Assembly (NCBI GenBank): GCA_024644535.1
Contig: JAHEKX010000002.1
Coordinates: 32,306-96,305, forward strand
Origin: Gammaproteobacteria bacterium
Lineage (GTDB): Bacteria; Pseudomonadota; Gammaproteobacteria; Pseudomonadales; Halieaceae
DNA length: 64,000 nt
Direction of reading: 5' to 3'
In this document: piece by piece, positions 1-9,974 of the stretch
Layout: every line of letters begins with the position of its first letter
Position numbering within the stretch: the first letter of the stretch is position 1
The notes under the pieces: model-generated
What the model was told of the DNA's origin: nothing
Databases searched by the model: none
The model's input: only the letters and a program-made list of their open reading frames with translations
Program-made: the position numbers and the translations under genes

Positions 1-1008
1 AGAATACGCAGGGTTAGTGATAAGCGTGATGACTTTTTTTGCCCCCATACGCTTGGCAAGCATCGACATCATAATGTTTGATTCGTCGTTATTGGTCAAC
101 GCACAAAAAACGTCTGTGGTCTCAATGTTCTCGTTACGTAACAGCTGTGGGTCAGCAGCACTTCCGTGCAGTACTAATGCTGACTTCATTCTTTCTGAAA
201 GGGTGCGGCACCGCTGATAATTTTGTTCGATGATTTTGACGTCGTACTGGTCTTCCAAGGCCAAAGCTAGGGTACTACCAATATTGCCACCTCCCGCAAC
301 GATGACATTACGATAGTCCTTATCGATGCGCCGAAGTTCTGACATGACGTTGCGGATGTGTTTTCGGTCGGCCAAGAAAAACACTTCGTCGCCTGATTCG
401 ACGATCGTGTCGCCCTCGGGGATTAAGGGGCGATCTTGACGGAAAATGGCAGCCACACGCGTATCTACTTTTGGCATGTGCTCACGAATTTCTTTTAGCT
501 GATGACCCACAATGGGTCCGCCTGCCACGGCCTTGACCGCCACCAGTTGAACGCGCCCGTCCGCAAAATCTAAAACCTGTAGTGCTCCTGGGTTTACGAT
601 AAGTTGCTTAATGTTTTGTGTAACGAGTTGTTCGGGCCCAATAATTACATCAATGGGTATGTGAGCTTCTTCGAACAGACGTGAATGATAGTTGAGGTAA
701 TCTTGGTCTCGAATTCGCGCGATTTTTTTCGGGCTATTGAAAACGCTGTGCGCGACTTGGCAGGCAACGATGTTAATTTCGTCACTGTTAGTCACTGCAA
801 TAATCAGTTCGGCGTCTGCTGCTCCCGCGCGCTCCAACGTCGATGGAAGTGATGCCGGGCCTTCCACCGTGCGAATATCAAGGCGATCTTGTAGGCTCCT
901 AAGAATGGCTGCGTCTGTGTCTACAACGGTAATATCGTTCTGTTCGCTGGCCAGCTGTTCGGCGAGTGTTCCGCCTACTTGGCCTGCACCTAGTATGATG
1001 ATCTTCAT
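1..1008 (-). CDS. trkA: Trk potassium uptake system NAD-binding protein TrkA, 3' end cut by the window
   Basis: This is the cytoplasmic regulatory subunit that binds NAD(H) and gates the TrkH/TrkG potassium channel. The first 336 codons are present; the family is about 458 residues, so the end of the second RCK unit lies outside the window. The reverse-strand start reads MKIIILGAGQVGG, a Rossmann GxGxxG loop at residues 7-12. Further on, phrases such as LVLHGSAADP and VFCALTNNDESNIM are typical of the second RCK nucleotide-binding domain. It lies 77 bases after rsmB on the same strand and is probably the last gene of a def-fmt-rsmB-trkA operon, as in Pseudomonas. Identification is by motif and synteny. 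Confidence 0.93.
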   Translation of the reverse strand, partial: MKIIILGAGQVGGTLAEQLASEQNDITVVDTDAAILRSLQDRLDIRTVEGPASLPSTLERAGAADAELIIAVTNSDEINIVACQVAHSVFNSPKKIARIRDQDYLNYHSRLFEEAHIPIDVIIGPEQLVTQNIKQLIVNPGALQVLDFADGRVQLVAVKAVAGGPIVGHQLKEIREHMPKVDTRVAAIFRQDRPLIPEGDTIVESGDEVFFLADRKHIRNVMSELRRIDKDYRNVIVAGGGNIGSTLALALEDQYDVKIIEQNYQRCRTLSERMKSALVLHGSAADPQLLRNENIETTDVFCALTNNDESNIMMSMLAKRMGAKKVITLITNPAYS

Positions 1009-1085
1009 CGCGGTACGGAGCCTAAAGAGATTTTGTGTACCATACTGAATCCTGCTTTAGAATCCCAGTGTTTTTGTTTGTCGTC

Positions 1086-2363
1086 TTACGCTTTTTGTAA
1101 GCGGCAGAAGAACAAGCCATCTGAGCCCTCTCTTTTGGGAATGAGCTGGCGCCCAAATTCGGTGGCGTAACCCCATGAACTGCAAATGGCATCGACCGAT
1201 GCTTGCTTTTCCTGCTTAAGAAAGCGGCGAACGGTTTGATCATTCTCTTGCTCGAATATCGAGCACGTGACATACAAAAGGGTTCCGCCGATTTTAAGTT
1301 TAGGCCACAAGTCTTGCAGAATATTGAGCTGCTGCCTCTGAAACTGCGCCAAGTCAGATTGTAAGCGCAAGGTTTTAATGTCGGGGTGTCGACGAACGAC
1401 GCCAGACCCCGAGCAAGGCACGTCGGCTAGAATATGGTCAAAGCATTCGCGCTCGCTGCGTTGTGCTTCTGACAGCTCCTGTATGTCGACCTTAAGCCCT
1501 AGTCTTGAGATGCTTTGTTTAACCATAAGTAAGCGCTCACTACTAACATCTCTGGCTATTACAAAACTGTTCGGGTAAGACTCGGCTAGGTGACAAGCTT
1601 TTCCACCAGGGGCGGAGCATGCGTCTAAAATACGTTGCCCAGGTTGAATTGCTAAAAGCGGAGCCGCTAGCTGAGCGGCCTCGTCTTGAACCGATATCCA
1701 GCCCTCATTGAACCCCGGAAGTTTCTCGACGGCGCAAGCTTGATCTAGGCGGATGCATTCGGGTGCTTGTTGCGACTGCGTACCGCTAACATCTGCGGCT
1801 GTCAGTTTCTTCAGGTACTCATCAGTAGATAAAAGGCTTTGGTTAACCCGAAGGCACATTGGCCCCGCATGATTGTTGGCCTCAATAATTTTGGCCGCAT
1901 GTTCCGGCCACTGCTCAGCGATCATTTGGTACATCCACTCGGAATGACTTGCTGTTGATGCGGTACTTAAATTCTGGCGGAGCTTATCTTGCTCACGAAT
2001 AAAACGGCGTAAACAGCCATTAATCAGCTTGATTGCCCACGTTTTTTTGAGTTTCTTAGCTAGATTAACGCTTTCGTTGACGGCAGCGTGATCGGGGGTC
2101 CGCAGGTACTCAATCTGATAAAGACCTGTTAGCAAAATAGCGTGAACTTCAGCTTCCTTCGCTTTTATGGGTTTAGACAGCAGCTGACTTAGTAAGCCAT
2201 TTAGTCTTGGTAGCGCATTTATGGTGCCCTGCGCGAGTTGATGCGCAAAGGCCTTCTGCTGTTGGTCTAGGCCTTGACCATAATCCGAGACTCGAATTGA
2301 ATGGCCTATCAACACTTGGCTAACAGCTCGAACGGCGCTAAACCTGGCATTTGAGGGATTCAT
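1086..2363 (-). CDS. rsmB: 16S rRNA (cytosine-967-C5) methyltransferase RsmB
   Basis: Methylates C967 of 16S rRNA using SAM. The 425-residue protein has an N-terminal NusB-like helical RNA-binding domain (about 1-140) and a C-terminal Rossmann methyltransferase. Visible motifs are the SAM loop LDACSAPGGK, motif IV DVPCSGSG (Cys317) and motif VI TCSIFEQEN (Cys367), the two-cysteine arrangement of m5C RNA methyltransferases. Length is usual for the family (E. coli 429). The ATG overlaps the fmt stop by four bases (ATGA), which indicates translational coupling. The start at 2363 is fixed by this overlap and by N-terminal similarity. Confidence 0.95.
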   Translation of the reverse strand: MNPSNARFSAVRAVSQVLIGHSIRVSDYGQGLDQQQKAFAHQLAQGTINALPRLNGLLSQLLSKPIKAKEAEVHAILLTGLYQIEYLRTPDHAAVNESVNLAKKLKKTWAIKLINGCLRRFIREQDKLRQNLSTASTASHSEWMYQMIAEQWPEHAAKIIEANNHAGPMCLRVNQSLLSTDEYLKKLTAADVSGTQSQQAPECIRLDQACAVEKLPGFNEGWISVQDEAAQLAAPLLAIQPGQRILDACSAPGGKACHLAESYPNSFVIARDVSSERLLMVKQSISRLGLKVDIQELSEAQRSERECFDHILADVPCSGSGVVRRHPDIKTLRLQSDLAQFQRQQLNILQDLWPKLKIGGTLLYVTCSIFEQENDQTVRRFLKQEKQASVDAICSSWGYATEFGRQLIPKREGSDGLFFCRLQKA

Positions 2364-3328
2364 GCCAGAGGCCTACCAAGTATCGCTCCCACGCTGAAAG
2401 GGTTTTTATTGCTGTTTATTACATCTCTAACGGCCAAGGCTTTACCGCCAGGTAGTTGCACTACGGTTAAGCTTAAAATACCCGCAGCACACTGTACCTG
2501 AATATCTTCAGTGCTTACTTTAAGGATTGTTCCCGCCGGATGCTCTGGCTTACTGACATCGTCAATGACTGTTGCTTTATGGATTCTTAGGCGTTCGTTA
2601 TTGGCGCTGGTGAAGGCACCAGGAAACGGGTAAAACGCTCTTATCTTGCGGTCCAACTCAATCGCCGGTTGGCCAAAATTGATAAAGGCTTCGGTTTTGG
2701 TGATTTTGTGAGCATACGTTGATGTATCGTGATCCTGCGTTTTGGCTTGGCTTTGCAGGTTGTCTAGGTCTTCGAGCGTGGCAATAAGTGCCTGTGCCCC
2801 AATTGTTTCGAGTTCGCTAAATAAGGTTCCGGCTGTAGTTGTTGGTGTGATAAGGCACGTGCGCGCCGTTAAAACAGGACCGGTATCTAAGCCCGCTTCC
2901 ATTTGCATAATGCAAACACCTGTTTCGGTGTCGCCGGCTTCAATCGCGCGCTGTACCGGGGCTGCACCGCGCCACCTCGGCAATAGCGACCCGTGTACAT
3001 TCAAGCAGCCATACTTTGGGATATCCAAAACTGACTGCGGTAACAACATGCCATAAGCGACTACCACGAGTACATCCAAATGTTGGTTCAACAACGCATT
3101 TTGAATACCCTCGTCTTTTAATGTAGAGGGTTGCCAAACGGGTATGTTTGCAGCCTCGGCTACCATTTTTGTGGGGCTAGGCATCAGTTTTTTACCGCGC
3201 CCCGCGGGCCGGTCGGGTTGCGTGAGTACAAGAGGGACATCAAACCCATGTTGTAACAAGGCGTGTAGATGTCGGGCGGCAAAATCTGGCGTCCCGGCAA
3301 AGCCCACGCGCAAAGGTTGATCTGTCAT
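2360..3328 (-). CDS. fmt: Methionyl-tRNA formyltransferase
   Basis: Formylates the initiator Met-tRNA using 10-formyl-tetrahydrofolate. It has 322 residues, the usual length. The N-terminal formyltransferase domain begins RVGFAGTPDFAARH. The catalytic triad is readable: Asn110 and His112 in CLNVHGSLLPRWRGAAPVQ and Asp148 in GLDTG. The C-terminal OB-like tRNA-binding domain follows from about residue 205. The gene sits between def and rsmB with a one-base overlap to def and a four-base overlap to rsmB, so formylation and deformylation enzymes are coupled in one operon, as is common in bacteria. Confidence 0.96.
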   Translation of the reverse strand: MTDQPLRVGFAGTPDFAARHLHALLQHGFDVPLVLTQPDRPAGRGKKLMPSPTKMVAEAANIPVWQPSTLKDEGIQNALLNQHLDVLVVVAYGMLLPQSVLDIPKYGCLNVHGSLLPRWRGAAPVQRAIEAGDTETGVCIMQMEAGLDTGPVLTARTCLITPTTTAGTLFSELETIGAQALIATLEDLDNLQSQAKTQDHDTSTYAHKITKTEAFINFGQPAIELDRKIRAFYPFPGAFTSANNERLRIHKATVIDDVSKPEHPAGTILKVSTEDIQVQCAAGILSLTVVQLPGGKALAVRDVINSNKNPFSVGAILGRPLA

Positions 3329-3834
3329 TAGCCTTTCGCCCGTTGGGTTTTTTCAAGCTTCTTACGGATGCGGTTACGCTTTAAAGGCGACAAGTAATCG
3401 ACGAACAACTTACCGTCTAGATGATCTATTTCGTGTTGTAAGCAAATTGCCAGTAAGCCACCTAGTTCTTCTAAATAAGCTTCACCATCTTCATTGAGCG
3501 CTCGGACTCTGATGCGCTGAGGCCTGCATACCGTGTCATAAAAGCCGGGTACTGATAAACATCCCTCATCGTATTCACCTAACTCTGGATCAAGGACCTC
3601 TACTTCAGGGTTAATAAATACCCGAGGTTCTGACTTGTCTTCGCTAATATCGATCACCAGAATGCGCTCGTGCACATTGACCTGTGTTGCCGCAAGACCA
3701 ATACCCGGTGCTTGGTACATGGTCTCGAACATATCTTTAATTAACGCGCGATGCTGCTCTGTTACCTCTGTCACGGCTTTGGCGACGGTGCGCAAGCGAG
3801 GGTCTGGGAATTCTAAAATTTGCAGTAAAGCCAT
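3328..3834 (-). CDS. def: Peptide deformylase
   Basis: Metalloenzyme that removes the formyl group from nascent N-terminal fMet. All three signature motifs are intact in 168 residues: GIGLAATQ (44-51), EGCLS (90-94, metal ligand Cys92) and QHEIDH (133-138, ligands His134 and His138, catalytic Glu135). It is the first gene of the reverse-strand operon def-fmt-rsmB-trkA; the stop shares one base with the fmt start. A perfect TATAAT lies 29 bases upstream of the ATG on the same strand. Confidence 0.96.
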   Translation of the reverse strand: MALLQILEFPDPRLRTVAKAVTEVTEQHRALIKDMFETMYQAPGIGLAATQVNVHERILVIDISEDKSEPRVFINPEVEVLDPELGEYDEGCLSVPGFYDTVCRPQRIRVRALNEDGEAYLEELGGLLAICLQHEIDHLDGKLFVDYLSPLKRNRIRKKLEKTQRAKG

Positions 3835-3862
3835 AATCGTAAAATCGTTGGATAACTAACGT

Positions 3863-3868
3863 ATTATA
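3863..3868 (-). promoter_or_regulatory. Candidate -10 box for the def-fmt-rsmB-trkA operon
   Basis: Read on the reverse strand this is TATAAT, 29 bases before the def start. No good -35 hexamer is seen at 16-18 bases spacing, so the promoter assignment rests on the -10 and its position. The forward-strand LysM gene starts about 120 bases away in the other direction. Confidence 0.4.
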
Positions 3869-3985
3869 CCGCAATGACTAAAAGCAGGTTAGGGATTCAT
3901 CGAAATCGTTCAGGGGCTGTGAATTTTGTGAACAAAGAGTATCATGCTGTCATATCGAAAAGGTTGAAATAGCAGGTTGCCTAAT

Positions 3986-5050
3986 ATGTTGTGTCGAATC
4001 AGTCGTTTTTGGTGTGGTGTGTTTGTGTCCTTGTTTATCGCAAGCACCATTAGCGCTGAGGATTTGCTTGAGGTAAACCCGGAGGCGCCCACAGAATACC
4101 GCGTTCAGTCGGGAGATACTCTTTGGGACATTGCTGATATGTATTTATCGGAACCTTGGCGCTGGCAAGAGCTGTGGGCTGGCAACCCCCATATTGATAA
4201 TCCAGACTTAATTTACCCAGGAGACGTTCTTAGTTTACGCGTGCCTAGCGGTGGCCGGCCGCAGTTACGTATTTCACGAGGCGGCGAGGTAAAACTTAAA
4301 CCGGGAATGCGAGTTACACCCTTAGACCTAGCAATCCCGTTAATCGGCTTAGATGAGATTGGCGCGTTTTTACGTCGCAATCGTGTTTTAGAGAAGGCTC
4401 AGGCCGAACAAGCCCCCTATATTTTGGCTTCGAACAAACAGAATCTATTAAGTGCCCCGGGCGATATCGTAGTTGCTCGCGGTCCTGTCGCTGTGGTCGC
4501 CCAATCAGGGCAGGATGCTGTGTACGGCGTGTATCGCCTGGGCCAGCAGTTTAAAGACCCGGGCACCGGCGAAGCCTTGGGGATTGAGGCCCGTTTAATT
4601 GGCTCGGCCCAAAAGCTACAGGGTTCTTCTGATAGCGCAGAGCTGACAGAGTTTGAAGTAAAGACTGTAAAGGAAGAGATTCGTCAGGGGGATCGTTTGT
4701 TACCCCTGCGGGAGCGTATTCTTGATGCTGCGTATCAACCTCGGGCGCCAGAATTTGAGGTGACTGATGGATACATGATTGCGGTTGAGGGTGGTGTGAG
4801 CCAAATTGGTTCGTTAAATACGGTCATACTGAATAAAGGTGCTCGCGATGGCCTAGCAGTAGGGCATATGCTGCATATTTACCAAACTGGGGCCCATGTA
4901 CGCGATGAACTTGAGGGCGATATGGTGCGTCTGCCGGATGTGCGGGCGGGGTTGCTGATGGTCTTTGAAGTTTTCGACAAGTCGAGCTTGGCAGTTGTGT
5001 TAAAGGCAAGTCGCCCGCTGTCGGTCATGGATAAGGTTAAAACCCCGTAA
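3986..5050 (+). CDS. Secreted LysM-domain protein (conserved dprA neighbour)
   Basis: Probable periplasmic or envelope protein that binds peptidoglycan. The ATG at 3986 has a GCAGG ribosome site nine bases upstream; a TTG at 3977 is an in-frame alternative. An N-terminal hydrophobic stretch (about 10-24, ending TISA) looks like a signal peptide. One LysM domain spans about 38-84 (YRVQSGDTLWDIADMY...NPDLIYPGDVLSL). The remaining 270 residues are a conserved C-terminal region without a motif I can name. The same gene lies between def and dprA in Pseudomonas (PA0020 position). Exact function is unknown to me. Confidence 0.85.
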   Translation: MLCRISRFWCGVFVSLFIASTISAEDLLEVNPEAPTEYRVQSGDTLWDIADMYLSEPWRWQELWAGNPHIDNPDLIYPGDVLSLRVPSGGRPQLRISRGGEVKLKPGMRVTPLDLAIPLIGLDEIGAFLRRNRVLEKAQAEQAPYILASNKQNLLSAPGDIVVARGPVAVVAQSGQDAVYGVYRLGQQFKDPGTGEALGIEARLIGSAQKLQGSSDSAELTEFEVKTVKEEIRQGDRLLPLRERILDAAYQPRAPEFEVTDGYMIAVEGGVSQIGSLNTVILNKGARDGLAVGHMLHIYQTGAHVRDELEGDMVRLPDVRAGLLMVFEVFDKSSLAVVLKASRPLSVMDKVKTP

Positions 5051-5086
5051 CAAAAAAATTGTTAACCGGTCGATCAAGGATGATCT

Positions 5087-6208
5087 ATGGACCTTTTAGA
5101 ACAGGAAGTTGCGGCGCTGTTACACAGCGCCACTCGCGGTAATGATACCTTACTTACAGCGGCATTCGCGCATTTTAGCGACATCCCTACCCTCGTTGCT
5201 GCCTCTAGCCAAGATTGGACGGCATTTGAGTTGCTAACGAAAACCTCGTCCGCTGCTTTTAAAGACGTTTTGCAACGAATACGCTGTGGGGGATTGAGTC
5301 TAGAGGACCGAAACATTATAGACCTTTTGCGTGATTTAGGTGTGCAGGTCCTAACTCAGGTCGATGCCGCTTACCCAACATTGCTACACCAAATTCCCGA
5401 TCCACCGCCGGTGTTGTATCGACGGGGCATTTGGCAGGATTTAAACACACCACAGATAGCGATGGTGGGCGCACGTAAAGCATCGCCGCAAGCGCAGAAA
5501 TTGGCACAAACTTATGCTCGTGAGTTAGCTGCTAACGGCTTAGTTGTGACCAGTGGCATGGCGGTCGGGATCGATGCTTTTGCTCACGCGGGTGCTTTGG
5601 AGTCGGGACATACCATTGCCGTGTTGGGCACGGGAATTGATAAGATATACCCCAGTCGGCATCATCGATTGGCCCAGCAGATACTCTCACAAGGGTGTTT
5701 GCTGTCTGATCACCCTATTGGCACCGGCCCTACTCATTACACTTTTCCAAAGCGCAATCGGATTGTAAGCGGATTATCTCGTTTGGTGATTGTGGTGGAG
5801 GCTGCACGTAACAGTGGTTCGCTGATAACGGCTCGGCACGCCTTAGACCAAAATAAAGAACTGATGGTTTTTCCTTGGTCGGCTCTGCACAGTCAGGGTT
5901 TGGGTTGCTTGGATCTAATGATCGATGGCGCCGGCGTAATACGAGATTTTCAAGACGTTTGGCTGACTTTGGCAAAAACAAATTTACGGGTTGAGTTACA
6001 GTCAATGCCTGTCGATCAAGTCAGTACGACCGTTGCTTTAAGTCCAGAGTGCGAACGCCTGTTAGGGTTAATAGGCGATACACCGGTAAGCAGTGTGGAC
6101 TTGTCGGCGCGGGTCAGAAAGCCGATTACCTGGGTGCAAGAGCATTTACTTGAACTCGAGTTGGCTAATTGCATCGCCGCTTCTGGGTTTGGGTATGTTC
6201 GACTTTAA
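5087..6208 (+). CDS. dprA: DNA-processing protein DprA/Smf
   Basis: Loads RecA onto incoming single-stranded DNA during natural transformation. The 373-residue protein has an N-terminal helical region, a central Rossmann-fold DNA-binding domain with VGARKAS (127-133), SGMAVGID (156-163) and FPKRNRIVSGLS, and a C-terminal winged-helix-like domain (about 310-373). It starts 36 bases after the LysM gene, in the order known from Pseudomonas. Presence of dprA alone does not prove competence; no other competence genes are in the window. Confidence 0.95.
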   Translation: MDLLEQEVAALLHSATRGNDTLLTAAFAHFSDIPTLVAASSQDWTAFELLTKTSSAAFKDVLQRIRCGGLSLEDRNIIDLLRDLGVQVLTQVDAAYPTLLHQIPDPPPVLYRRGIWQDLNTPQIAMVGARKASPQAQKLAQTYARELAANGLVVTSGMAVGIDAFAHAGALESGHTIAVLGTGIDKIYPSRHHRLAQQILSQGCLLSDHPIGTGPTHYTFPKRNRIVSGLSRLVIVVEAARNSGSLITARHALDQNKELMVFPWSALHSQGLGCLDLMIDGAGVIRDFQDVWLTLAKTNLRVELQSMPVDQVSTTVALSPECERLLGLIGDTPVSSVDLSARVRKPITWVQEHLLELELANCIAASGFGYVRL

Positions 6209-6280
6209 ATTTACCTGACACAGTTTCATTGTTAAGATGCGCGCCCTATATTTGCCATAAGTAGCCAGAGGAAAGTGATT

Positions 6281-6784
6281 ATGAGTACGCCATTTGTTGC
6301 GATCGTTATGGGTTCTGATTCTGATTTGCCCGTCATGGAAGCCAGCTTCGACGTTCTGAAAAAATTCGGTATTCCTTTTGAAGTTCGAATTACATCGGCG
6401 CACCGTACCCCGGCTGCAGCCAAGGCTTTTATTGAGGATGCCGATAAACGTGGGTGTGCAGCTTTTATTGCCGCAGCGGGTATGGCCGCGCATTTAGCTG
6501 GCGCAGTATCGGCCACCACGGTAAAACCCGTAATCGGTGTACCTATGAACGCATCTTTGGATGGCCTAGACGCCTTACTGTCGACCGTACAAATGCCAGC
6601 GGGTATTCCGGTTGCAACGGTTGCTATTGGAAAAGCCGGTGCGAAAAACGCCGCGTATTTAGCAGCGCAAATTATAGCGGTGTCTGATCCAGCATTGGCC
6701 GAGGCCTTACGTGAAGAGCGTGCCGACAACGCTCGCGCAATCGAGAGCAAAAACGCAGAGTTGCAGGCCAAGCTCAAAGGCTAA
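6281..6784 (+). CDS. purE: N5-carboxyaminoimidazole ribonucleotide mutase, class I PurE
   Basis: Converts N5-CAIR to CAIR in purine synthesis. It has 167 residues, typical of class I. GSDSDLPVM (11-19) and SAHRTP with the catalytic His at position 41 mark the active site. I chose ATG 6281 because AGAGGA lies eight bases upstream; an in-frame GTG at 6275 is too close to that site. The partner purK, often adjacent, is not here; tsaC follows after four bases. purE interrupts the dprA-tsaC order seen in Pseudomonas. Confidence 0.95.
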   Translation: MSTPFVAIVMGSDSDLPVMEASFDVLKKFGIPFEVRITSAHRTPAAAKAFIEDADKRGCAAFIAAAGMAAHLAGAVSATTVKPVIGVPMNASLDGLDALLSTVQMPAGIPVATVAIGKAGAKNAAYLAAQIIAVSDPALAEALREERADNARAIESKNAELQAKLKG

Positions 6785-6788
6785 CGGT

Positions 6789-7346
6789 ATGCGTTACCCT
6801 TTTCACTGCCTGAGAGCGCGAAGGGTATTAGCGCAAGGCGGGGTTATTGCTTATCCTACGGAAGGTGTCTGGGGATTAGGGTGTGACCCTTTTAACAAAA
6901 GGGCCGTCGAACGGCTATTGGACTTAAAAGATCGGCCGTGGCAAAAAGGCTTAATTGTTGCCTTGGCGAATGAGGGCGTGGCAATGGCGCTGCTGCGAAC
7001 GTTGCCACAGGATCGTCAAAAGGCGATTAGTGCAACCTGGCCCGGCCCTCACACATGGTTGTTACCGCATAATGGTTTGTGGCCCAGCTGGGTCACAGGT
7101 GAATCGGATTTTATAGCCTGTCGTCTAAGTGCATACCCTGTTGTGTGCGATTTGGCGTTGGCCTCTGGCGGCGCCATAATTTCTACCTCTGCTAACCCAG
7201 CAGGACAAGCGCCAGCCATGACAGCGCAAGAAGTTCGGCAGTACTTTGGGCGTTCAGTTGATTTTATTATGCCCGGCGGAGTACAGGGTTTACAAAAGAC
7301 CAGCGCTATTCGACACGGTACAACGGGCGAAACCCTCCGGGAGTAA
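6789..7346 (+). CDS. tsaC: Threonylcarbamoyl-AMP synthase TsaC (YrdC/Sua5 family)
   Basis: Makes threonylcarbamoyl-AMP from threonine, bicarbonate and ATP for the t6A37 modification of ANN-decoding tRNAs. The 185-residue single-domain form matches TsaC rather than the longer Sua5. The N-terminus reads RARRVLAQGGVIAYPTEGVWGLGCDP, shown here in part as GGVIAYPTEGVWGLGCDP. KDRPWQKGLI and STSANPAG form the nucleotide and threonine pocket. The start was set at ATG 6789, four bases after the purE stop; an upstream in-frame extension into purE has no family support. Confidence 0.93.
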   Translation: MRYPFHCLRARRVLAQGGVIAYPTEGVWGLGCDPFNKRAVERLLDLKDRPWQKGLIVALANEGVAMALLRTLPQDRQKAISATWPGPHTWLLPHNGLWPSWVTGESDFIACRLSAYPVVCDLALASGGAIISTSANPAGQAPAMTAQEVRQYFGRSVDFIMPGGVQGLQKTSAIRHGTTGETLRE

Positions 7347-7349
7347 TAG

Positions 7350-8255
<906 letters not shown>

Positions 8256-8257
8256 CT

Positions 8258-9115
8258 ATGAGCGATGATGTGACCATGGCGGTTGGCCATCGAAAATACG
8301 CAGTATTTGGCAATCCGATCAAACAAAGCCGCTCACCCTTTATACACGCCGAGTTTGCGAAACAAACCGGCATATCGCTTCAGTATCGCGCCATTCGTGT
8401 TGAGCTAAACGATTTCGAGCGCTCGGTGACGGATTTTTTTAAAGGCGATGGGTCGGGTCTTAATGTCACTGTGCCGTTTAAAGAACGCGCTTACCAGTTG
8501 GCTTCGCGCCACAGTGCCAGAGCAATTCGAGCTAAGGCGTGCAATACTCTCAAGCCCGATACCAATGGGGTATACGGTGACAACACCGACGGTATTGGTC
8601 TGATTAGAGACATGGTTGCAAATCACGGCTGGAATTTGCGCGGTGCTCGAATTCTATTGCTGGGTGCCGGTGGCGCCGCGCGCGGTGTTATGGAGCCTCT
8701 ATTGCGAGAAAGTCCTGAGTATTTGGTTGTGGCAAATCGCACGGTTGCTAAAGCCGAGACTTTAGCGCAAGAATTTGCCGATTTAGGTAAGGTGACAGCG
8801 AGAAGTTTAACCGATTTAGGCTCTGAACCCGGGTTCGACATCATTATCAATGCAACTAGCGCAGGTTTGAAAGGTGAGACGCCTAGCTTGCCCGGTTCGC
8901 TGTTAGGTGACCGCTGTTGTTGTTACGACATGGTGTACGGCGCAGACCCCACGGCATTTATGCGTTGGGCTGCAGAAAACGCTGCTTGGGCGGTCTCGGA
9001 TGGTTTAGGCATGCTGGTAGAGCAGGCCGCGGAAAGCTTTTATACATGGCACCAAGAACGTCCTGATACCGCAAGTGTCATTAATCACTTGCGCGGATCT
9101 TTGGCGGCGGCTTAA
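8258..9115 (+). CDS. aroE: Shikimate dehydrogenase (NADP+)
   Basis: Reduces 3-dehydroshikimate to shikimate. It has 285 residues from ATG 8258; an upstream in-frame GTG at 8246 overlaps hemF and is less likely. Shikimate-binding Ser24 and Ser26 lie in NPIKQSRSP, catalytic Lys75 in NVTVPFKERAY and Asp111 in NTDGIGL. The cofactor loop is LGAGGAARGV, followed by ANRT as the basic NADP-specifying segment. It ends seven bases from the convergent carbonic-anhydrase-like gene. Confidence 0.96.
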   Translation: MSDDVTMAVGHRKYAVFGNPIKQSRSPFIHAEFAKQTGISLQYRAIRVELNDFERSVTDFFKGDGSGLNVTVPFKERAYQLASRHSARAIRAKACNTLKPDTNGVYGDNTDGIGLIRDMVANHGWNLRGARILLLGAGGAARGVMEPLLRESPEYLVVANRTVAKAETLAQEFADLGKVTARSLTDLGSEPGFDIIINATSAGLKGETPSLPGSLLGDRCCCYDMVYGADPTAFMRWAAENAAWAVSDGLGMLVEQAAESFYTWHQERPDTASVINHLRGSLAAA

Positions 9116-9122
9116 GCGGCTA

Positions 9123-9674
9123 TTAATCGTAACCGCAGCCATACTCTTCGATGTGCTCGTCTTTAAGACGTACGTAATTGCTCGCGCTGTAGGTGAAAAA
9201 CTCACGCTCTTTTTGCTTTAAGGGTCGGATTTGCTTGGCGGGTGAGCCCGCATACATGTACCCACTTTCCAGTGTCTTGCCCGGGGCAACTAATGCGCCC
9301 GCCGCGACAACGACCTCGTCTTCTACAATGGCGCCGTCCATGACAATAGCGCCCATACCAATCAGTACACGATTGCCGATAGTACAGCCATGCAAGGTGA
9401 CGCTGTGACCAATTGTGACGTCTTCACCGATAATTAGCGGCCATCCGTCCGGATTAAAGGGCCCTGCATGCGTAATGTGAAGAACGCTGTTGTCTTGAAC
9501 GCTGGTCCGAGCCCCTATGCGAATTTGGTGCATATCGCCGCGAACCGATACTTGCGGCCAGACGCTGACGTCCTCGCTGAGTTCGACGTCACCTAAGACC
9601 ACGGCACTTTTATCCACAAACACTCGTTTACCGAGCTTTGGTGTCCACTGTTTAAACTTTCGAACTGCGGCCAT
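9123..9674 (-). CDS. Gamma-class carbonic anhydrase family protein (YrdA-like)
   Basis: Left-handed beta-helix protein of the gamma-carbonic anhydrase/YrdA/PaaY family. With the start at 9674 it has 183 residues; the open frame extends upstream to 9839 but that extension has no family character. Hexapeptide-repeat texture runs from about residue 20 to 150 (VVLGDVELSEDVSVWPQ, IIGEDVTIGHSVTLHGCTIG). Candidate zinc ligands are His90 and His95 plus His66 or His69. Activity as an anhydrase is not certain; several homologues have no proven substrate. Convergent with aroE, divergent from the zinc-ribbon gene. Confidence 0.88.
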   Translation of the reverse strand: MAAVRKFKQWTPKLGKRVFVDKSAVVLGDVELSEDVSVWPQVSVRGDMHQIRIGARTSVQDNSVLHITHAGPFNPDGWPLIIGEDVTIGHSVTLHGCTIGNRVLIGMGAIVMDGAIVEDEVVVAAGALVAPGKTLESGYMYAGSPAKQIRPLKQKEREFFTYSASNYVRLKDEHIEEYGCGYD

Positions 9675-9725
9675 ATACCTCATATCCTTTAGAAGCGCTA
9701 CACTATACAAAACCAGGAGGATACT

Positions 9726-9974
9726 ATGAGTCGACGACGTTTTATAGCAGGAGCCGTATGCCCTCGATGCGCAAAAATGGATACTATCGTGGTCGACATG
9801 GACGCAGATTTGAGAGAATGCGTTGACTGTGGTTTTCAAGAAGCGCGGCCGCAGGCTCCTTCGTCGTCAGAACTTCCCACGCGTGTTAGCCGCGGACTGT
9901 CGCGCCGAACCGAAACCGCTGCGGAACCAGTTCGGTTGATGGATCTCTCAATTAGTACAAAAAAAGATTCTTAA
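9726..9974 (+). CDS. yheV: YheV-family small zinc-ribbon protein
   Basis: An 82-residue protein with two CxxC knuckles (Cys12/Cys15 and Cys32/Cys35) framed by RRRFIAGAVCPRC and LRECVDCGF. This is the layout of the YheV family of putative metal-binding proteins, whose function is not established. An AGGAGGA ribosome site lies five bases before the ATG. The C-terminal 40 residues are polar and probably disordered. It is transcribed away from the carbonic-anhydrase-like gene across a 51-base gap. Confidence 0.8.
   Translation: MSRRRFIAGAVCPRCAKMDTIVVDMDADLRECVDCGFQEARPQAPSSSELPTRVSRGLSRRTETAAEPVRLMDLSISTKKDS

Noticed and set aside
6232..6777. 181-codon reverse frame over purE
   Set aside because: An antisense shadow of purE; low-complexity Ala/Ser-rich translation with no family features, while purE itself has full catalytic motifs.
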